Source: Amazonocrinis nigriterrae CENA67
GTDB lineage: Bacteria > Cyanobacteriota > Cyanobacteriia > Cyanobacteriales > Nostocaceae
DNA length: 55,805 nt
Direction: 5' to 3'
NCBI RefSeq assembly: GCF_016056305.1
Contig: NZ_JAECZC010000098.1
Span: 1-55,805, forward strand
Both the position numbers and the translations under genes were made by a program. Positions 46,524-54,987 of the stretch are shown piece after piece; the first letter of the stretch is position 1; each line of letters begins with the position of its first letter. Under the pieces are notes generated by a model. The model did not search any database. It saw only the letters and a program-made list of their open reading frames with translations, and was not told the DNA's origin.

Positions 46524-47554
46524 TAAATTCGCTATACCATCGAGAAGAAAGTAAAGACGTTGAATTTAAACATATAGAGTCACAACATCCTGTTAAAAAA
46601 ATTGTAAATCATGCAGAAGAATATATAACTGGATTTCTTAACGCCTTGGTAGAAGGAGAACTATATCTAGGTATAGATGATGCTGGTAAAATTCTAGATG
46701 TTAAACTTAGTAAGAGTGAGCGAGATGAAATTCAAAAAATAATTCCTAATAAGCTCAGAAATACAGATCCAATAGTTTCTCCATCACTTTATGATATTTC
46801 GCTTTACAATATTATTAACGAAGAAGAAAAAGAGATAGATGATTTATTCATTGTAAATATAAGTATTCTGGGAATAGATGAAAATCAGTTTTATAGAACG
46901 TCAAGCCGTGAGTATTTTCTCTACAAAACAACAGGAGGAAGTACTTATCTTAAGACAGGTACAGACTGCATTAAGCTGAATACCACAGAAAGAGCACAAG
47001 AAATTCAAAAGCGTAAACAAAAGTATTTAAAGAAAGAGTTAGACGATATTAACAATCAACTTTTACAAAATCCGGACAATCGCTCTCTTCTCCATGAAAA
47101 AGCTAAGATAGCGAAAATGATGGGCGATATTGAGACAATAGATGAAACTTATAAAAAGCTCATAAATCTTAACCCTAAAAATTATAGAACAAGGGTTGAT
47201 TATGCTTCTGCACATAAAAGTATAGGTGATTTAGAGGGAGCATTAGATATCCTTGAAGATGCTCTTAAGATAGACAAAGATAATCTGAGTATATTAAAAA
47301 CAAAAGGAGAAATACTTTTAGGCTCAGATAAGGCTAAAGAAGCTTTCCAAACGTATGAAGCTGCATTGAAACTTAATCCAGAAGACTATACTATCATTAC
47401 CCAAACTGGTATTGCATTAAGAAAATTAGGTAAATATAGGGAATCTATCAAAGTTTTTAATTTGGCTCTTGCAAAGTCTCCTCATTATAGAGTTGCAAAA
47501 TATGAAAAAAAAATAACTTATCATAAGATGTTTGAGGGTGGTATCAGAATATAA
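46490..47554 (+). CDS. AlbA_2 (Schlafen-like) plus TPR protein, 5' end lost
   Basis: Continuous coding sequence runs from about 46490 to TAA 47554. The N-terminal segment [12 protein letters not shown] and [20 protein letters not shown] is an AlbA_2 (divergent AAA-type, Schlafen-related) domain. About 200 residues of TPR-like repeats follow ([36 protein letters not shown]). No ATG or GTG lies in frame before the domain; a TTG at 46646 falls inside it. The true 5' end therefore seems to have been lost where this gene was joined to the pseudogene upstream. It ends 73 bases before the retron RNA region. A partner role with the retron is possible but not supported by any specific feature. Confidence 0.65.
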   Translation, partial: FFTYAKKHKFIINSLYHREESKDVEFKHIESQHPVKKIVNHAEEYITGFLNALVEGELYLGIDDAGKILDVKLSKSERDEIQKIIPNKLRNTDPIVSPSLYDISLYNIINEEEKEIDDLFIVNISILGIDENQFYRTSSREYFLYKTTGGSTYLKTGTDCIKLNTTERAQEIQKRKQKYLKKELDDINNQLLQNPDNRSLLHEKAKIAKMMGDIETIDETYKKLINLNPKNYRTRVDYASAHKSIGDLEGALDILEDALKIDKDNLSILKTKGEILLGSDKAKEAFQTYEAALKLNPEDYTIITQTGIALRKLGKYRESIKVFNLALAKSPHYRVAKYEKKITYHKMFEGGIRI

Positions 47555-47589
47555 GCTCACAAATATGAAATATATTCTGTTAAAATATT

Positions 47590-47617
47590 TTGCATACTGG
47601 ACTTGTTATGTTAAAAT
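47590..47617 (+). promoter_or_regulatory. Possible promoter of the retron transcript
   Basis: TAAAAT at 47612-47617 (5 of 6 to the -10 consensus) lies about 10 bases before the a1 repeat, with a weak -35 (TTGCAT, 47590-47595) 16 bases upstream. The placement would start transcription close to the start of the structured RNA. Confidence 0.35.
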
Positions 47618-47627
47618 AATCGCAAAT

Positions 47628-47757
47628 ACCTACTTGATGAGCATTGATGTCCGTTGGCGATACAGCAACGGTGTATTTTCATCCAAACTTTACGCTAACT
47701 AGTGAAAAATCTGTTAGTGCTGCTGTAATGCAGTAAGCAGGAATGCCATCAGTAGGT
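47628..47757 (+). ncRNA. Retron msr-msd region
   Basis: A 130-base region directly upstream of the reverse transcriptase, on the same strand. Inverted repeats a1 (ACCTACTTGATG, 47628-47639) and a2 (CATCAGTAGGT, 47747-47757) bracket it, pairing with one bulged base. AGC at 47640-47642 follows a1 and offers the branching G expected in msDNA. Inside, CCGTTG/CAACGG (47651-47671) is an msr-type hairpin. CGCTAAC/GTTAGTG (47693-47719) and a TGCT-CTG/CAG-AGCA hairpin (about 47720-47741) would form the msd stem region. A T run follows a2. The layout follows known retrons; exact msr and msd borders are estimates. Confidence 0.75.
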
Positions 47758-47783
47758 TTTTTTAATAAAGGTACTGACTAATT

Positions 47784-48878
47784 GTGAGTAACAAAATTTC
47801 TCTTTCGCCTCTTTTGTATGAAAGTTGTGAAGACCTTGGTAAAAAATTCAAAGAATTAAAATCAGCAAGAGATGTTGCTCAAATTTTAAAAGTTCCATAT
47901 AATTATTTAATTTATTATATTTATAGAACTTCTGAAAATTCAAAATATCAAACTTTTAATTTAGAAAAAAAATCTGGTGGTTATAGAACTATTCATTGTC
48001 CAAATAACTCTCTGGAAATCCTTCAAAGGAAATTAAGTCAAGTACTATATTCAGTCTATAATCCAAAACCTTGTGTTCATGGATTTGCAGCTAACCGTAG
48101 TATAGTTACAAATGCTAAAGTTCATACAAGGAAAAAATTCGTTTTAAATATAGATATTAAGGATTTTTTTGATGCAATAAACTTTGGTAGAGTAAGAAGT
48201 CTTTTTATTGCAAAACCATATCAGTTAAATAAAGAAGTTGCAACTATTTTAGCTCAGATTTGTTGTTTTAAAAACAAGTTGCCCCAAGGAGCGCCAACAT
48301 CGCCAATTGTCTCTAACTTAATCTGTGCAAAGATGGACAAAGAGCTTCAAAATTTTGCCAAAGAGAATGGAATTTTTTATACACGATATGCTGATGATAT
48401 AACATTTTCGATTAATCGAGAAAATTTACCAAGTGGATTAGTTTCGTCCTATAGTAAGGGATTTTCTAAAGTTATATTAGGTGATGAATTGAGGTCAATT
48501 ATAGAAAATAACGGATTTCAAATAAACGAATCAAAAGTAAGGTTAGCTTATATAAACCAAAGACAAGAAGCCACAGGCTTAGTCGTTAATAAAGGTGTTA
48601 ATATTAATCGTAAATGTATTCGTAATCTTTATGGTACTCTACATGCATGGGAAAAATTTGGTTTAGAACAAGCACAAAAGACTTATATTTTTGAATATGC
48701 AATAAAACCTGTTTCACCTAATAATAAAGTACCCCCTTTTTTAGATTCACTAAGAGGTAAGATAGAATTTATAGGAAGTGTAAGAGGAAAAGATGATCCT
48801 CTATATCGAAAACTTTTGAATATATTTCATGAATTAAAAGAAAAAGAATCTGATAAAAACAACATTATAGTTCCATAA
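47784..48878 (+). CDS. Retron-type reverse transcriptase
   Basis: A 364-residue reverse transcriptase. The start is GTG 47784, with AAAGG about 11 bases upstream. Retron marks: NAKVH (110-114, the NAxxH motif), LNIDIKDFFD with the first catalytic Asp (124), QGAPTSP (168-174), the active site YADD (202-205), and EATGLVVN (262-269), the retron xTG motif before RT7. The C-terminal region (SLRGKIEFIGSVRGKDDPLY) is the usual retron tail, not a maturase or a Cas1/other fusion. It would copy the adjacent msr-msd RNA into branched msDNA. No known effector lies directly downstream. The gene is AT-rich, in an island next to tRNA-Phe. Confidence 0.92.
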   Translation: MSNKISLSPLLYESCEDLGKKFKELKSARDVAQILKVPYNYLIYYIYRTSENSKYQTFNLEKKSGGYRTIHCPNNSLEILQRKLSQVLYSVYNPKPCVHGFAANRSIVTNAKVHTRKKFVLNIDIKDFFDAINFGRVRSLFIAKPYQLNKEVATILAQICCFKNKLPQGAPTSPIVSNLICAKMDKELQNFAKENGIFYTRYADDITFSINRENLPSGLVSSYSKGFSKVILGDELRSIIENNGFQINESKVRLAYINQRQEATGLVVNKGVNINRKCIRNLYGTLHAWEKFGLEQAQKTYIFEYAIKPVSPNNKVPPFLDSLRGKIEFIGSVRGKDDPLYRKLLNIFHELKEKESDKNNIIVP

Positions 48879-48963
48879 TATCGGTTCATGTTAGATCAAT
48901 CCTGCTTATTAATTACTACATAAGTTGCTTCTCTTAACGGATAAATACCAGTTGCTTTTAGTT

Positions 48964-49173
48964 CTAAGAAATCCATACCCTTCTCAAAAATAATTTTGTA
49001 TCGCTGAATATTTTAGGAGAAGCAACTGGTTGATAGTCATATTCTGCTTTAGAAATCGTAGACAAATAATGACGCTTACCACCGTAGTGAAACCTCAACT
49101 GTAACCGACCATTAGAGCTAATGATTGATACAGATCCTTTGTATCCCCGTTCCTTATAATTTTTTGAGAACAT
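48964..49173 (-). pseudogene. N-terminal fragment of a tyrosine integrase (arm-binding domain)
   Basis: A 69-residue frame begins MFSKNYKERGYKGSVSIISS and continues NGRLQLRFHYGGKRHYLS. This GxVSI-NGRLQLRF-GGKRYYL pattern belongs to the N-terminal arm-type DNA-binding part of cyanobacterial phage-like integrases. The catalytic domain is absent; the frame ends in unrelated residues. It starts about 190 bases from the 3' end of tRNA-Phe, a favoured attachment site, so it probably marks a former integrative element that carried the retron. Confidence 0.6.
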
Positions 49174-49272
49174 ATGTATTAATGGTGTAATTATCCTCTG
49201 CTCTACACCATTTACACCATTTTTACACCACTTTTTGGTCTAAAGGTGTCTAAAAATGTTCAATATTTATCA

Positions 49273-49300
49273 CTGAAATAGAACTAATGTTCTATTTCAG
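49273..49300. repeat. Perfect 12-bp inverted repeat near the island edge
   Basis: CTGAAATAGAAC and GTTCTATTTCAG around TAAT, between the integrase fragment and the tRNA-Phe terminator. It could be an operator or att-related site of the lost element. Confidence 0.5.
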
Positions 49301-49317
49301 TTAGGGGTTAGAAATTA

Positions 49318-49353
49318 TAAAACCCTTGAAACCAGTGAGTTTCAAGGGTTTTA
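49318..49353 (-). terminator. Terminator of tRNA-Phe
   Basis: A 15-bp stem (TAAAACCCTTGAAAC and its complement) with a 6-base loop, just downstream of the tRNA 3' end on the minus strand. It is AT-flanked, with T residues at the 3' side. Confidence 0.8.
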
Positions 49354-49359
49354 TAGAGA

Positions 49360-49432
<73 letters not shown>

Positions 49433-49507
49433 TGGGCTTTTTTCTTTGCCACGATTACTTAATGTAGCAAAGATATAAGGGTTTGGCAAGGGCTTGTAGA
49501 AAAAATT

Positions 49508-50377
49508 TTATGTTACTTTCAACCCCAATTTCACCCACAGGAAAACAGCTATAAATATGAGAAACTGAACAAGAACAATGCTAGGGCCCGAAGCCAGGTT
49601 GAAAATACCCGAAACGATGATGCCAGCAAGGCTGGTAGTGAAACCGAATATCACCGACATGATGAGAAAGCGGCTAAAGTGGTGACTCATCAATTTAGCT
49701 GTAGAAGCGGGAATCACCAAAAATGCATTCACCAGTAAAACACCGACAGCTTTAATCGCCACGGCAACGGCAAGTGAAAGCAAGACGACAAACCCATAGC
49801 GATACAATTGAACGGGAATGCCTTGAACTTGTGCCACGTCGGAGTTAAGGGTCAACAAAATTTGCTGGCGCAGAGTCGGTAGTAAGAATACACTGCCGCC
49901 CAAAAGCACAAGCAGGGTCAAAATTAAATCTGTAGAATCAATAGCGAGAATGTCACCAAACAAGACTCCCATCAAATTGCCGCGATAACCTTTGATGAGG
50001 CTGGTGAGAATTACGCCAATTGCCAATGCTCCTGATAGCACTATACTAAGAACGCTATCGCTAGCTAAATCGGTTTTATCAATAAAGTAAAGGACAACAA
50101 CGCCAAACACTAAAGTAAAAGGTAACAGCATCCAAGTAGGATTGAACTGTAGTAACACGCCCAATGCTACCCCTACTAATGCGGCATGACCTACAGCATG
50201 GCTGAAAAACGATAGCTGGCGCAAGGTTACGAAACTACCAAGTAAGCCCCCAAGTATTCCCATTAATACAGCACCTGCGATCGCACGTTGCATAAATGGG
50301 AAATCCAACAAACTCACTAAGTCACTAACATTAATGATGGCTAGTCCAGCTATGTGACAATCAAAAGATAAATACAT
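49508..50377 (-). CDS. znuB: ZnuB, zinc ABC transporter permease
   Basis: A 289-residue ABC-3-type permease with about eight hydrophobic helices. GSFVTLRQLSFFSHAVGHAA is the conserved cytoplasmic coupling block, and AIKAVGVLLVNAFLVIPAST near the C-terminus is a second signature. With ZnuA (periplasm) and ZnuC (ATPase) it imports zinc at low supply. It lies 180 bases after znuC in the same direction, with a palindromic repeat between. The start is probably internal to the N-terminus; MYLSFDC is uncertain. Confidence 0.92.
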   Translation of the reverse strand: MYLSFDCHIAGLAIINVSDLVSLLDFPFMQRAIAGAVLMGILGGLLGSFVTLRQLSFFSHAVGHAALVGVALGVLLQFNPTWMLLPFTLVFGVVVLYFIDKTDLASDSVLSIVLSGALAIGVILTSLIKGYRGNLMGVLFGDILAIDSTDLILTLLVLLGGSVFLLPTLRQQILLTLNSDVAQVQGIPVQLYRYGFVVLLSLAVAVAIKAVGVLLVNAFLVIPASTAKLMSHHFSRFLIMSVIFGFTTSLAGIIVSGIFNLASGPSIVLVQFLIFIAVFLWVKLGLKVT

Positions 50378-50487
50378 ATGTAATTTTTTACAAAAAATAC
50401 CAATTCGTAATTAGTAATTGATATTATGAATTTTGAATTAAAAACTCTACACCCAATCAAAGAGTTATGAATTTTTAACTCCTGTAC

Positions 50488-50543
50488 GGGCGGGTTTACC
50501 TGGATATCTTGCTACCAATTGAGTAATATTACAAAACCCGCCC
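50488..50543. repeat. Inverted repeat between znuC and znuB, dispersed type
   Basis: GGGCGGGTTT at 50488-50497 and AAACCCGCCC at 50534-50543, with an AT-rich 36-base centre. GGGCGGGTTTA elements of this design occur between many cyanobacterial genes. It could lower expression of znuB relative to znuC. Confidence 0.7.
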
Positions 50544-50557
50544 CTACGCCTTCCCAC

Positions 50558-51337
50558 TCAATTATGATGATGCTGGTAACGACTAAAGCTTGGGCCGTAG
50601 GTTGCTAAGAGGTTTTGGGGTGAAAGAGCAATTTCTGGCTGGCCAGTACAAACAACAGTTTGATTGAGGCAAAGGACGCGATCGCAATGGCGGCTTACCA
50701 TATCAATATCATGGGAAACCTGTAACACTGTCCAGCCCTCTTCGCGCTTTAATTCATTTAGTAAAGTATAAAAATCGGCTATACCTTGCACATCTACCCC
50801 AGCAAAGGCTTCATCTAGTATCAAAAGTTTTCGAGGCATCACTAAACAATAAGCTAGTAATACCCGTTTGAGTTGACCACCACTCAGAGAACCAATAGCT
50901 TGATTTCGCAGATGATAAGCATCTGTTCGCTGTAAAGCTTCTACTACTGCTGCTGATTTTTCTCTATCTTGTCTCCACAGTTTTTTAAAAAATGAATTTC
51001 CTTTTTTACCTGCAAGTGTCCAACCTAGTCCTACCAATTCACTCACAGATATGGGAAAGTTGCGGTCAAAAATAAAATTTTGCGGCATATAACCCAAGAG
51101 GTGACGTAAACTTCCGAGTCTAGAAATTGGGCGACCAAATATTTCAATCTGGCCAGCAACACGCGGAATCAGTTCTAATACTGCTTTTACCAAAGTACTT
51201 TTACCAGCACCGTTGGGCCCAACTATTGCTGTATCTGTCCCAGGGAATAATTCAAAGGAAACATCCCGAACAGCTAAGTAACTGCCTTGATATACAGTTA
51301 ATCCTTCTACTTTTAAAATAGGAATTTCATTAGTCAT
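50558..51337 (-). CDS. znuC: ZnuC, zinc ABC transporter ATPase
   Basis: A 259-residue ABC ATPase. Walker A is GPNGAGKSTLV (39-49), the signature LSGGQLKRVLLAY and Walker B LLILDEAFAGVD, with the switch His in VSHDID. Together with ZnuB and ZnuA it drives zinc import. The C-terminus ends with a short His-rich tail (RYQHHHN). It is transcribed after znuA with an 87-base gap. Confidence 0.95.
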   Translation of the reverse strand: MTNEIPILKVEGLTVYQGSYLAVRDVSFELFPGTDTAIVGPNGAGKSTLVKAVLELIPRVAGQIEIFGRPISRLGSLRHLLGYMPQNFIFDRNFPISVSELVGLGWTLAGKKGNSFFKKLWRQDREKSAAVVEALQRTDAYHLRNQAIGSLSGGQLKRVLLAYCLVMPRKLLILDEAFAGVDVQGIADFYTLLNELKREEGWTVLQVSHDIDMVSRHCDRVLCLNQTVVCTGQPEIALSPQNLLATYGPSFSRYQHHHN

Positions 51338-51424
51338 TAGTCAGTTTTTATTTGCCATTAGTCAGTTTTTATTTGTTAAGAAGGAGGGTAATTATAAATT
51401 ATCTTTTAACTCCTAACTCCTAAT

Positions 51425-52438
51425 TCATTTACACGCAGTTTCTAGAGTTTCTAAGTTAGCTTTCATTACTTTGAAATAATACTGCGGATCTGTCTGACCA
51501 GCTTCTAATGAATCTAGAGTACGCAAAGTTAATTTCAAGTCTTTGGAAAGGCTAGCCAGTAATTTGTTATCTACTCCTGCTTCACTAAACAAAGCTTTCA
51601 CTTTATACTTTTTTACTACATTGACTGCATTTTGCACATCTTGTGGTGAAAGTTGGTCTTCGGGAATTTCCACCACAGCAACTTGTTGGAGTTTATAGCG
51701 TTGAGCTAAGTATGGAAAAGCATCATGAAAGGTGATAAAGGTGCAGTTGGGAGTTTTCTGCAAAGTTTGTTGAAATTCACTGTTTAAACTTTCTAATTGC
51801 TGAATATAAGCTGCTGCATTTGCTTTATAAGTAGCTTGATTTTTCGGATCGGCAGCAATTAAACCCTCCCGAATATTTATTACCTGCTGTTTTGCCAAAA
51901 CTGGATCTAACCAAACGTGAGGATTACCTTCTGCGTGGTCGTGGTCTTTTTCAACTTTGGTGGTTTCTTCAACTGGTGAAATTTCATTTAAAGATTTTAT
52001 GCCTTTACTGGCATTAATTTCGATTAATTTTGGATTTTGGGCATTTTTTACGGTGTCTTTGAGAAATTTCTCTAAACCCAAACCATTTTTGACCATTACA
52101 TTGGCAGTGGCGATCGCTTTCACGTTGTCTGGTGTAGCCTGATAATCATGTACTTCCGTACTCGGTGGTACTAAAAGTTTTACATCTGCTACATCACCAG
52201 CTACGGCCTTAGTAAACAAATACATCGGTAAAAATGTTGTCACCACTTTGGTTTTTTCTGACTGCTCTAATGGAGTCGATGCTGCCTCCTGTACTGGTGG
52301 AAACTGCTCAGTATTAGTTTCCTGATTTTTGTTCGATTGGCTACAACCACTAGCTATTGACAATAATAGCAAAGCAATTAGGGACAAGATACCGCTTCTT
52401 TGTCTACCTAGTTTACGTCCTATGTGAGTCGGAATCAC
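51425..52438 (-). CDS. znuA: ZnuA, zinc-binding periplasmic lipoprotein
   Basis: A 337-residue solute-binding protein of the ZnuA/TroA class. The start is GTG 52438, with GGAGGAG 10 bases upstream. LLLLSIASGC is the lipobox. VVTTFLPMYLFTKAVAGDVA and PPSTEVHDYQATPDN (metal-ligand His) follow, then a His/Asp-rich loop KDHDHAEGNPHVWLDPVL and a C-terminal Asp near the binding site. It is first in the znuACB order. A Zur-type box lies 80-100 bases upstream, consistent with repression when zinc is plentiful. Confidence 0.94.
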   Translation of the reverse strand: MIPTHIGRKLGRQRSGILSLIALLLLSIASGCSQSNKNQETNTEQFPPVQEAASTPLEQSEKTKVVTTFLPMYLFTKAVAGDVADVKLLVPPSTEVHDYQATPDNVKAIATANVMVKNGLGLEKFLKDTVKNAQNPKLIEINASKGIKSLNEISPVEETTKVEKDHDHAEGNPHVWLDPVLAKQQVINIREGLIAADPKNQATYKANAAAYIQQLESLNSEFQQTLQKTPNCTFITFHDAFPYLAQRYKLQQVAVVEIPEDQLSPQDVQNAVNVVKKYKVKALFSEAGVDNKLLASLSKDLKLTLRTLDSLEAGQTDPQYYFKVMKANLETLETACK

Positions 52439-52519
52439 CGTGTTTTCTCCTCCAAAAGGATACTTGCTCTGCTTTGGTTAAAGTTTTTGTTGACAATTAA
52501 ACTTATTGTACACTGCCAA

Positions 52520-52534
52520 TTATAATAATTCTCA
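52520..52534. promoter_or_regulatory. Candidate Zur box between znuA and the porin gene
   Basis: On the minus strand TGAGAATTATTATAA matches the Zur/Fur-type palindrome TGATAATNATTATCA (recalled from cyanobacterial work) at 12 of 14 defined positions. It sits 82-96 bases upstream of znuA and 230 bases upstream of the divergent porin gene, so it could serve one or both. Confidence 0.65.
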
Positions 52535-52763
52535 TTCTCATAAAAAATCATAAATATTACTAATCGTGTAAAAAATCACTACAATTTTTATAAACTACTG
52601 TTATTTGCTGTTTAGTTTAGCCCGATGAATGATAATTTCTTGACTTTGAGTGTTAAAAAGATAGCTCTCTACTGATAATATTTTGAGAATACTTGTCAAC
52701 AAAATCTGCTTTGATAAAATTGCCGTGAAGGTGTGACCAACGGTGAGTAAGTGTGAGGAAAAA

Positions 52764-54359
52764 ATGCAAAAGTTATGGAAATATTTGCTGGTAAGCCCAG
52801 TAGTTTGCGCTAGTCTGATATTTGCTGGTGATGCATATGCACAAGAAACACCAGCCACATCACAAACAAGTCAACCGCTATTGATAGCAAGTCCAGAAAA
52901 TAATGCTGAGAATTTTCATCAAAATCAGGTAATGGCACAAATTACCTCAGTGTCTCAGTTATCTGATGTACAACCTACGGATTGGGCTTTTGTCGCCTTG
53001 CAATCACTAGTAGAACGTTACGGTTGTATTGCAGGTTATCCAGATAACACTTATCGAGGTAATCGTCCACTGTCACGCTATGAATTCGCTGCTGGTTTGA
53101 ATGCTTGTCTAGATCGGGTGAATGAACTGATTGCCACAGCTACCAGCGACATTGTAAGAAAAGAAGATTTAGCTCAATTGCAAAAGCTACAAGAAGAATT
53201 TTCCGCGGAACTGGCGACATTACGGGGTCGAGTGGATTCTCTAGAAACACGCACAGCTGAGTTGGAGGCGAATCGATTCTCAACTACAACCAAACTACAA
53301 GGGCAAGTTGTGGCAGTTGTCAGTGATGTTTTCTCAGGAGATACTGTTAACGGTATAGAAATTACCGACAAAAATACAACTCTTGGGGTACGGGCACGCG
53401 TTGAATTTGTTACTAGTTTCACAGGGCAAGATACACTTTTTACTAGGCTTCAAACGAATAATATTCTTAGCCCTGACATTGGTACGCCAGAGGGCAACTT
53501 ATTCTTTGCTGGTGAAGATGGTACTAACGACGCTTTTATAGATGCATTATTTTATGCATTTCCCCTTGGCAAACAGACTGAGGTGAAACTAATTGCCAAC
53601 GGAGGTGCAGCAGATGACCTGACCAATACTGTTAATATCTTCGATGGTGATGGTGCTTTCGGTGCTTTGTCCACCTTTGGTACGCGCAACCCAATTTATA
53701 ACCAAATCGGTGGTGCAGGGTTGGGAGTCACTCACGAATTTAGTGATAAATTAGCACTCAGCCTAGGGTATTTGAGTGGTACAGCTAATGACCCATCTCC
53801 CAAGAATGGTTTGTTTGATGGTGGTTACGGTGCTTTAGCGCAGCTGACTATTAAACCAAGCGATCGCATTACTATTGGTTTAACTTACATCAATTCCTAC
53901 AAACAGCCACTACTTACGGGTAGTAATGCGGCAACTTTTGTAAATTTAGAAGATGTGGCATTTTCCAGCAATTCTTACGGTATCCAAGCATCTTTTAGCA
54001 TCAGTGATCAATTTGTCTTAGGCGGTTGGGCTGGATACACCACCAGCCGTACCTTAAGTGGAAACCGTGGGGATGTTGACATTTGGAATTATGCAGTCAC
54101 TCTCGGCTTCCCCGACCTTGGCAAAAAAGGTAATTTAGCTGGTATTATCGCTGGTGTAGAGCCGAGAGTGACAAGTTCCAGTGTCGCCGGATTAGCTGAA
54201 GATAATGATACTTCATATCATGTTGAGGCGTTTTACCAATACAAAGTAAGTGACAATATCACCATCACCCCAGGAGTTATCTGGCTAACATCCCCAGATC
54301 ATAACGATAACAACGATGATGTTGTGATTGGTGCTTTAAGAACCACATTCAGTTTCTAA
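52764..54359 (+). CDS. SLH-OprB outer-membrane porin (iron-uptake-porin type)
   Basis: About 531 residues from ATG 52764 (MQKLWKYLLVSPVVCASLIF), preceded by GAGG; a GTG start 21 bases upstream is less likely. A signal peptide ends near AYAQ. An SLH domain follows (TDWAFVALQSLVERYGCIAG, SRYEFAAGLNACLDRVNELI) that anchors the porin to peptidoglycan. A short coiled coil comes next (LQKLQEEFSAELATLRGRVD), then a beta-barrel of about 350 residues ending in a terminal Phe (TTFSF). It is divergent from znuA, with a Zur-type box between, which fits metal-controlled expression. Confidence 0.92.
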   Translation: MQKLWKYLLVSPVVCASLIFAGDAYAQETPATSQTSQPLLIASPENNAENFHQNQVMAQITSVSQLSDVQPTDWAFVALQSLVERYGCIAGYPDNTYRGNRPLSRYEFAAGLNACLDRVNELIATATSDIVRKEDLAQLQKLQEEFSAELATLRGRVDSLETRTAELEANRFSTTTKLQGQVVAVVSDVFSGDTVNGIEITDKNTTLGVRARVEFVTSFTGQDTLFTRLQTNNILSPDIGTPEGNLFFAGEDGTNDAFIDALFYAFPLGKQTEVKLIANGGAADDLTNTVNIFDGDGAFGALSTFGTRNPIYNQIGGAGLGVTHEFSDKLALSLGYLSGTANDPSPKNGLFDGGYGALAQLTIKPSDRITIGLTYINSYKQPLLTGSNAATFVNLEDVAFSSNSYGIQASFSISDQFVLGGWAGYTTSRTLSGNRGDVDIWNYAVTLGFPDLGKKGNLAGIIAGVEPRVTSSSVAGLAEDNDTSYHVEAFYQYKVSDNITITPGVIWLTSPDHNDNNDDVVIGALRTTFSF

Positions 54360-54450
54360 TTTTTTAAGCAAAACTAGGTGCTGTAGTGGCAATGCATGAA
54401 TTGCCACTATATGAATAAAGCGCAACGTTACACAGAATTAGCATCAAAAG

Positions 54451-54477
54451 AAGACGCGAAGAAAAACTTCGCGTCTT
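54451..54477 (+). terminator. Terminator of the porin gene
   Basis: AAGACGCGAAG and CTTCGCGTCTT around AAAAA, about 90 bases after the porin stop codon; TTTTG follows. Confidence 0.75.
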
Positions 54478-54491
54478 TTGCTACTGAATAT

Positions 54492-54522
54492 CAAAATAAA
54501 AACCCAGCATCCTGGCTGGGTT
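54492..54522 (-). terminator. Minus-strand hairpin with T tract
   Basis: AACCCAGC and GCTGGGTT around six bases. Read on the minus strand it is followed by TTTTATTTT. It could end transcripts coming from the right. Confidence 0.5.
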
Positions 54523-54987
54523 GGACATCTGAAAACGACATTTTAAATGTTTTATAGTGTTTATGCAGATCTTCGAGCATATGAGCAATATAAACAAGAA
54601 AATCCATAGTGGATTTTACAGAGTTGGAAAAGTAAGCTCATGGTAATTACTGAGGAAATTTTGTAAAATTAGTATTATTGACAAGGCAATCAATAGAGAA
54701 AAAGTTTACAGCATAAAAAAAACCAGCCTCCCACGGCTGGTTTGAAAAATATTTTTTCGCGTTGTCTTCTCAATAGAGTTAAAACCCAATTGCGCGTTCC
54801 CAAAATGCAACGGGCAACTTTTCTTAACAATATTGTAACAGCCAACACAGTTTTTTCGTAAAAATTTACCAAAAAAAGATGTGGCCGAAGGAAATTAGCT
54901 TCTATCTTTCAGAATATTTCAAAAATGTCAAGGGATAGAGGGGATGGGGGGATGGGGGGATGGCTGACAGGTGTAGGTTTTTTACAC
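54523..54987. other. Intergenic region without a gene
   Basis: AT-rich sequence with one strong hairpin (54713-54742) and a GGGGGATG run near 54940. A 60-codon minus-strand frame over the hairpin is not believable as a protein. Confidence 0.5.
54713..54742 (-). terminator. Minus-strand terminator hairpin
   Basis: On the minus strand AAACCAGC pairs with GCTGGTTT around eight bases and is followed by a run of T. It lies downstream of the transposase gene at the right edge. Confidence 0.7.

Noticed and set aside
46646-46648. TTG as the start of the AlbA_2-TPR protein
   Set aside because: It falls inside the AlbA_2 domain; clear coding similarity begins 150 bases earlier.
47628-47757. Riboswitch or group II intron RNA upstream of the reverse transcriptase
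   Set aside because: The region is too short and lacks the domain V hairpin of a group II intron; flanking a1/a2 repeats and NAxxH in the RT favour a retron.
54690-54872. Minus-strand frame of 60 codons
   Set aside because: It covers a strong terminator hairpin and has no ribosome site or protein pattern.
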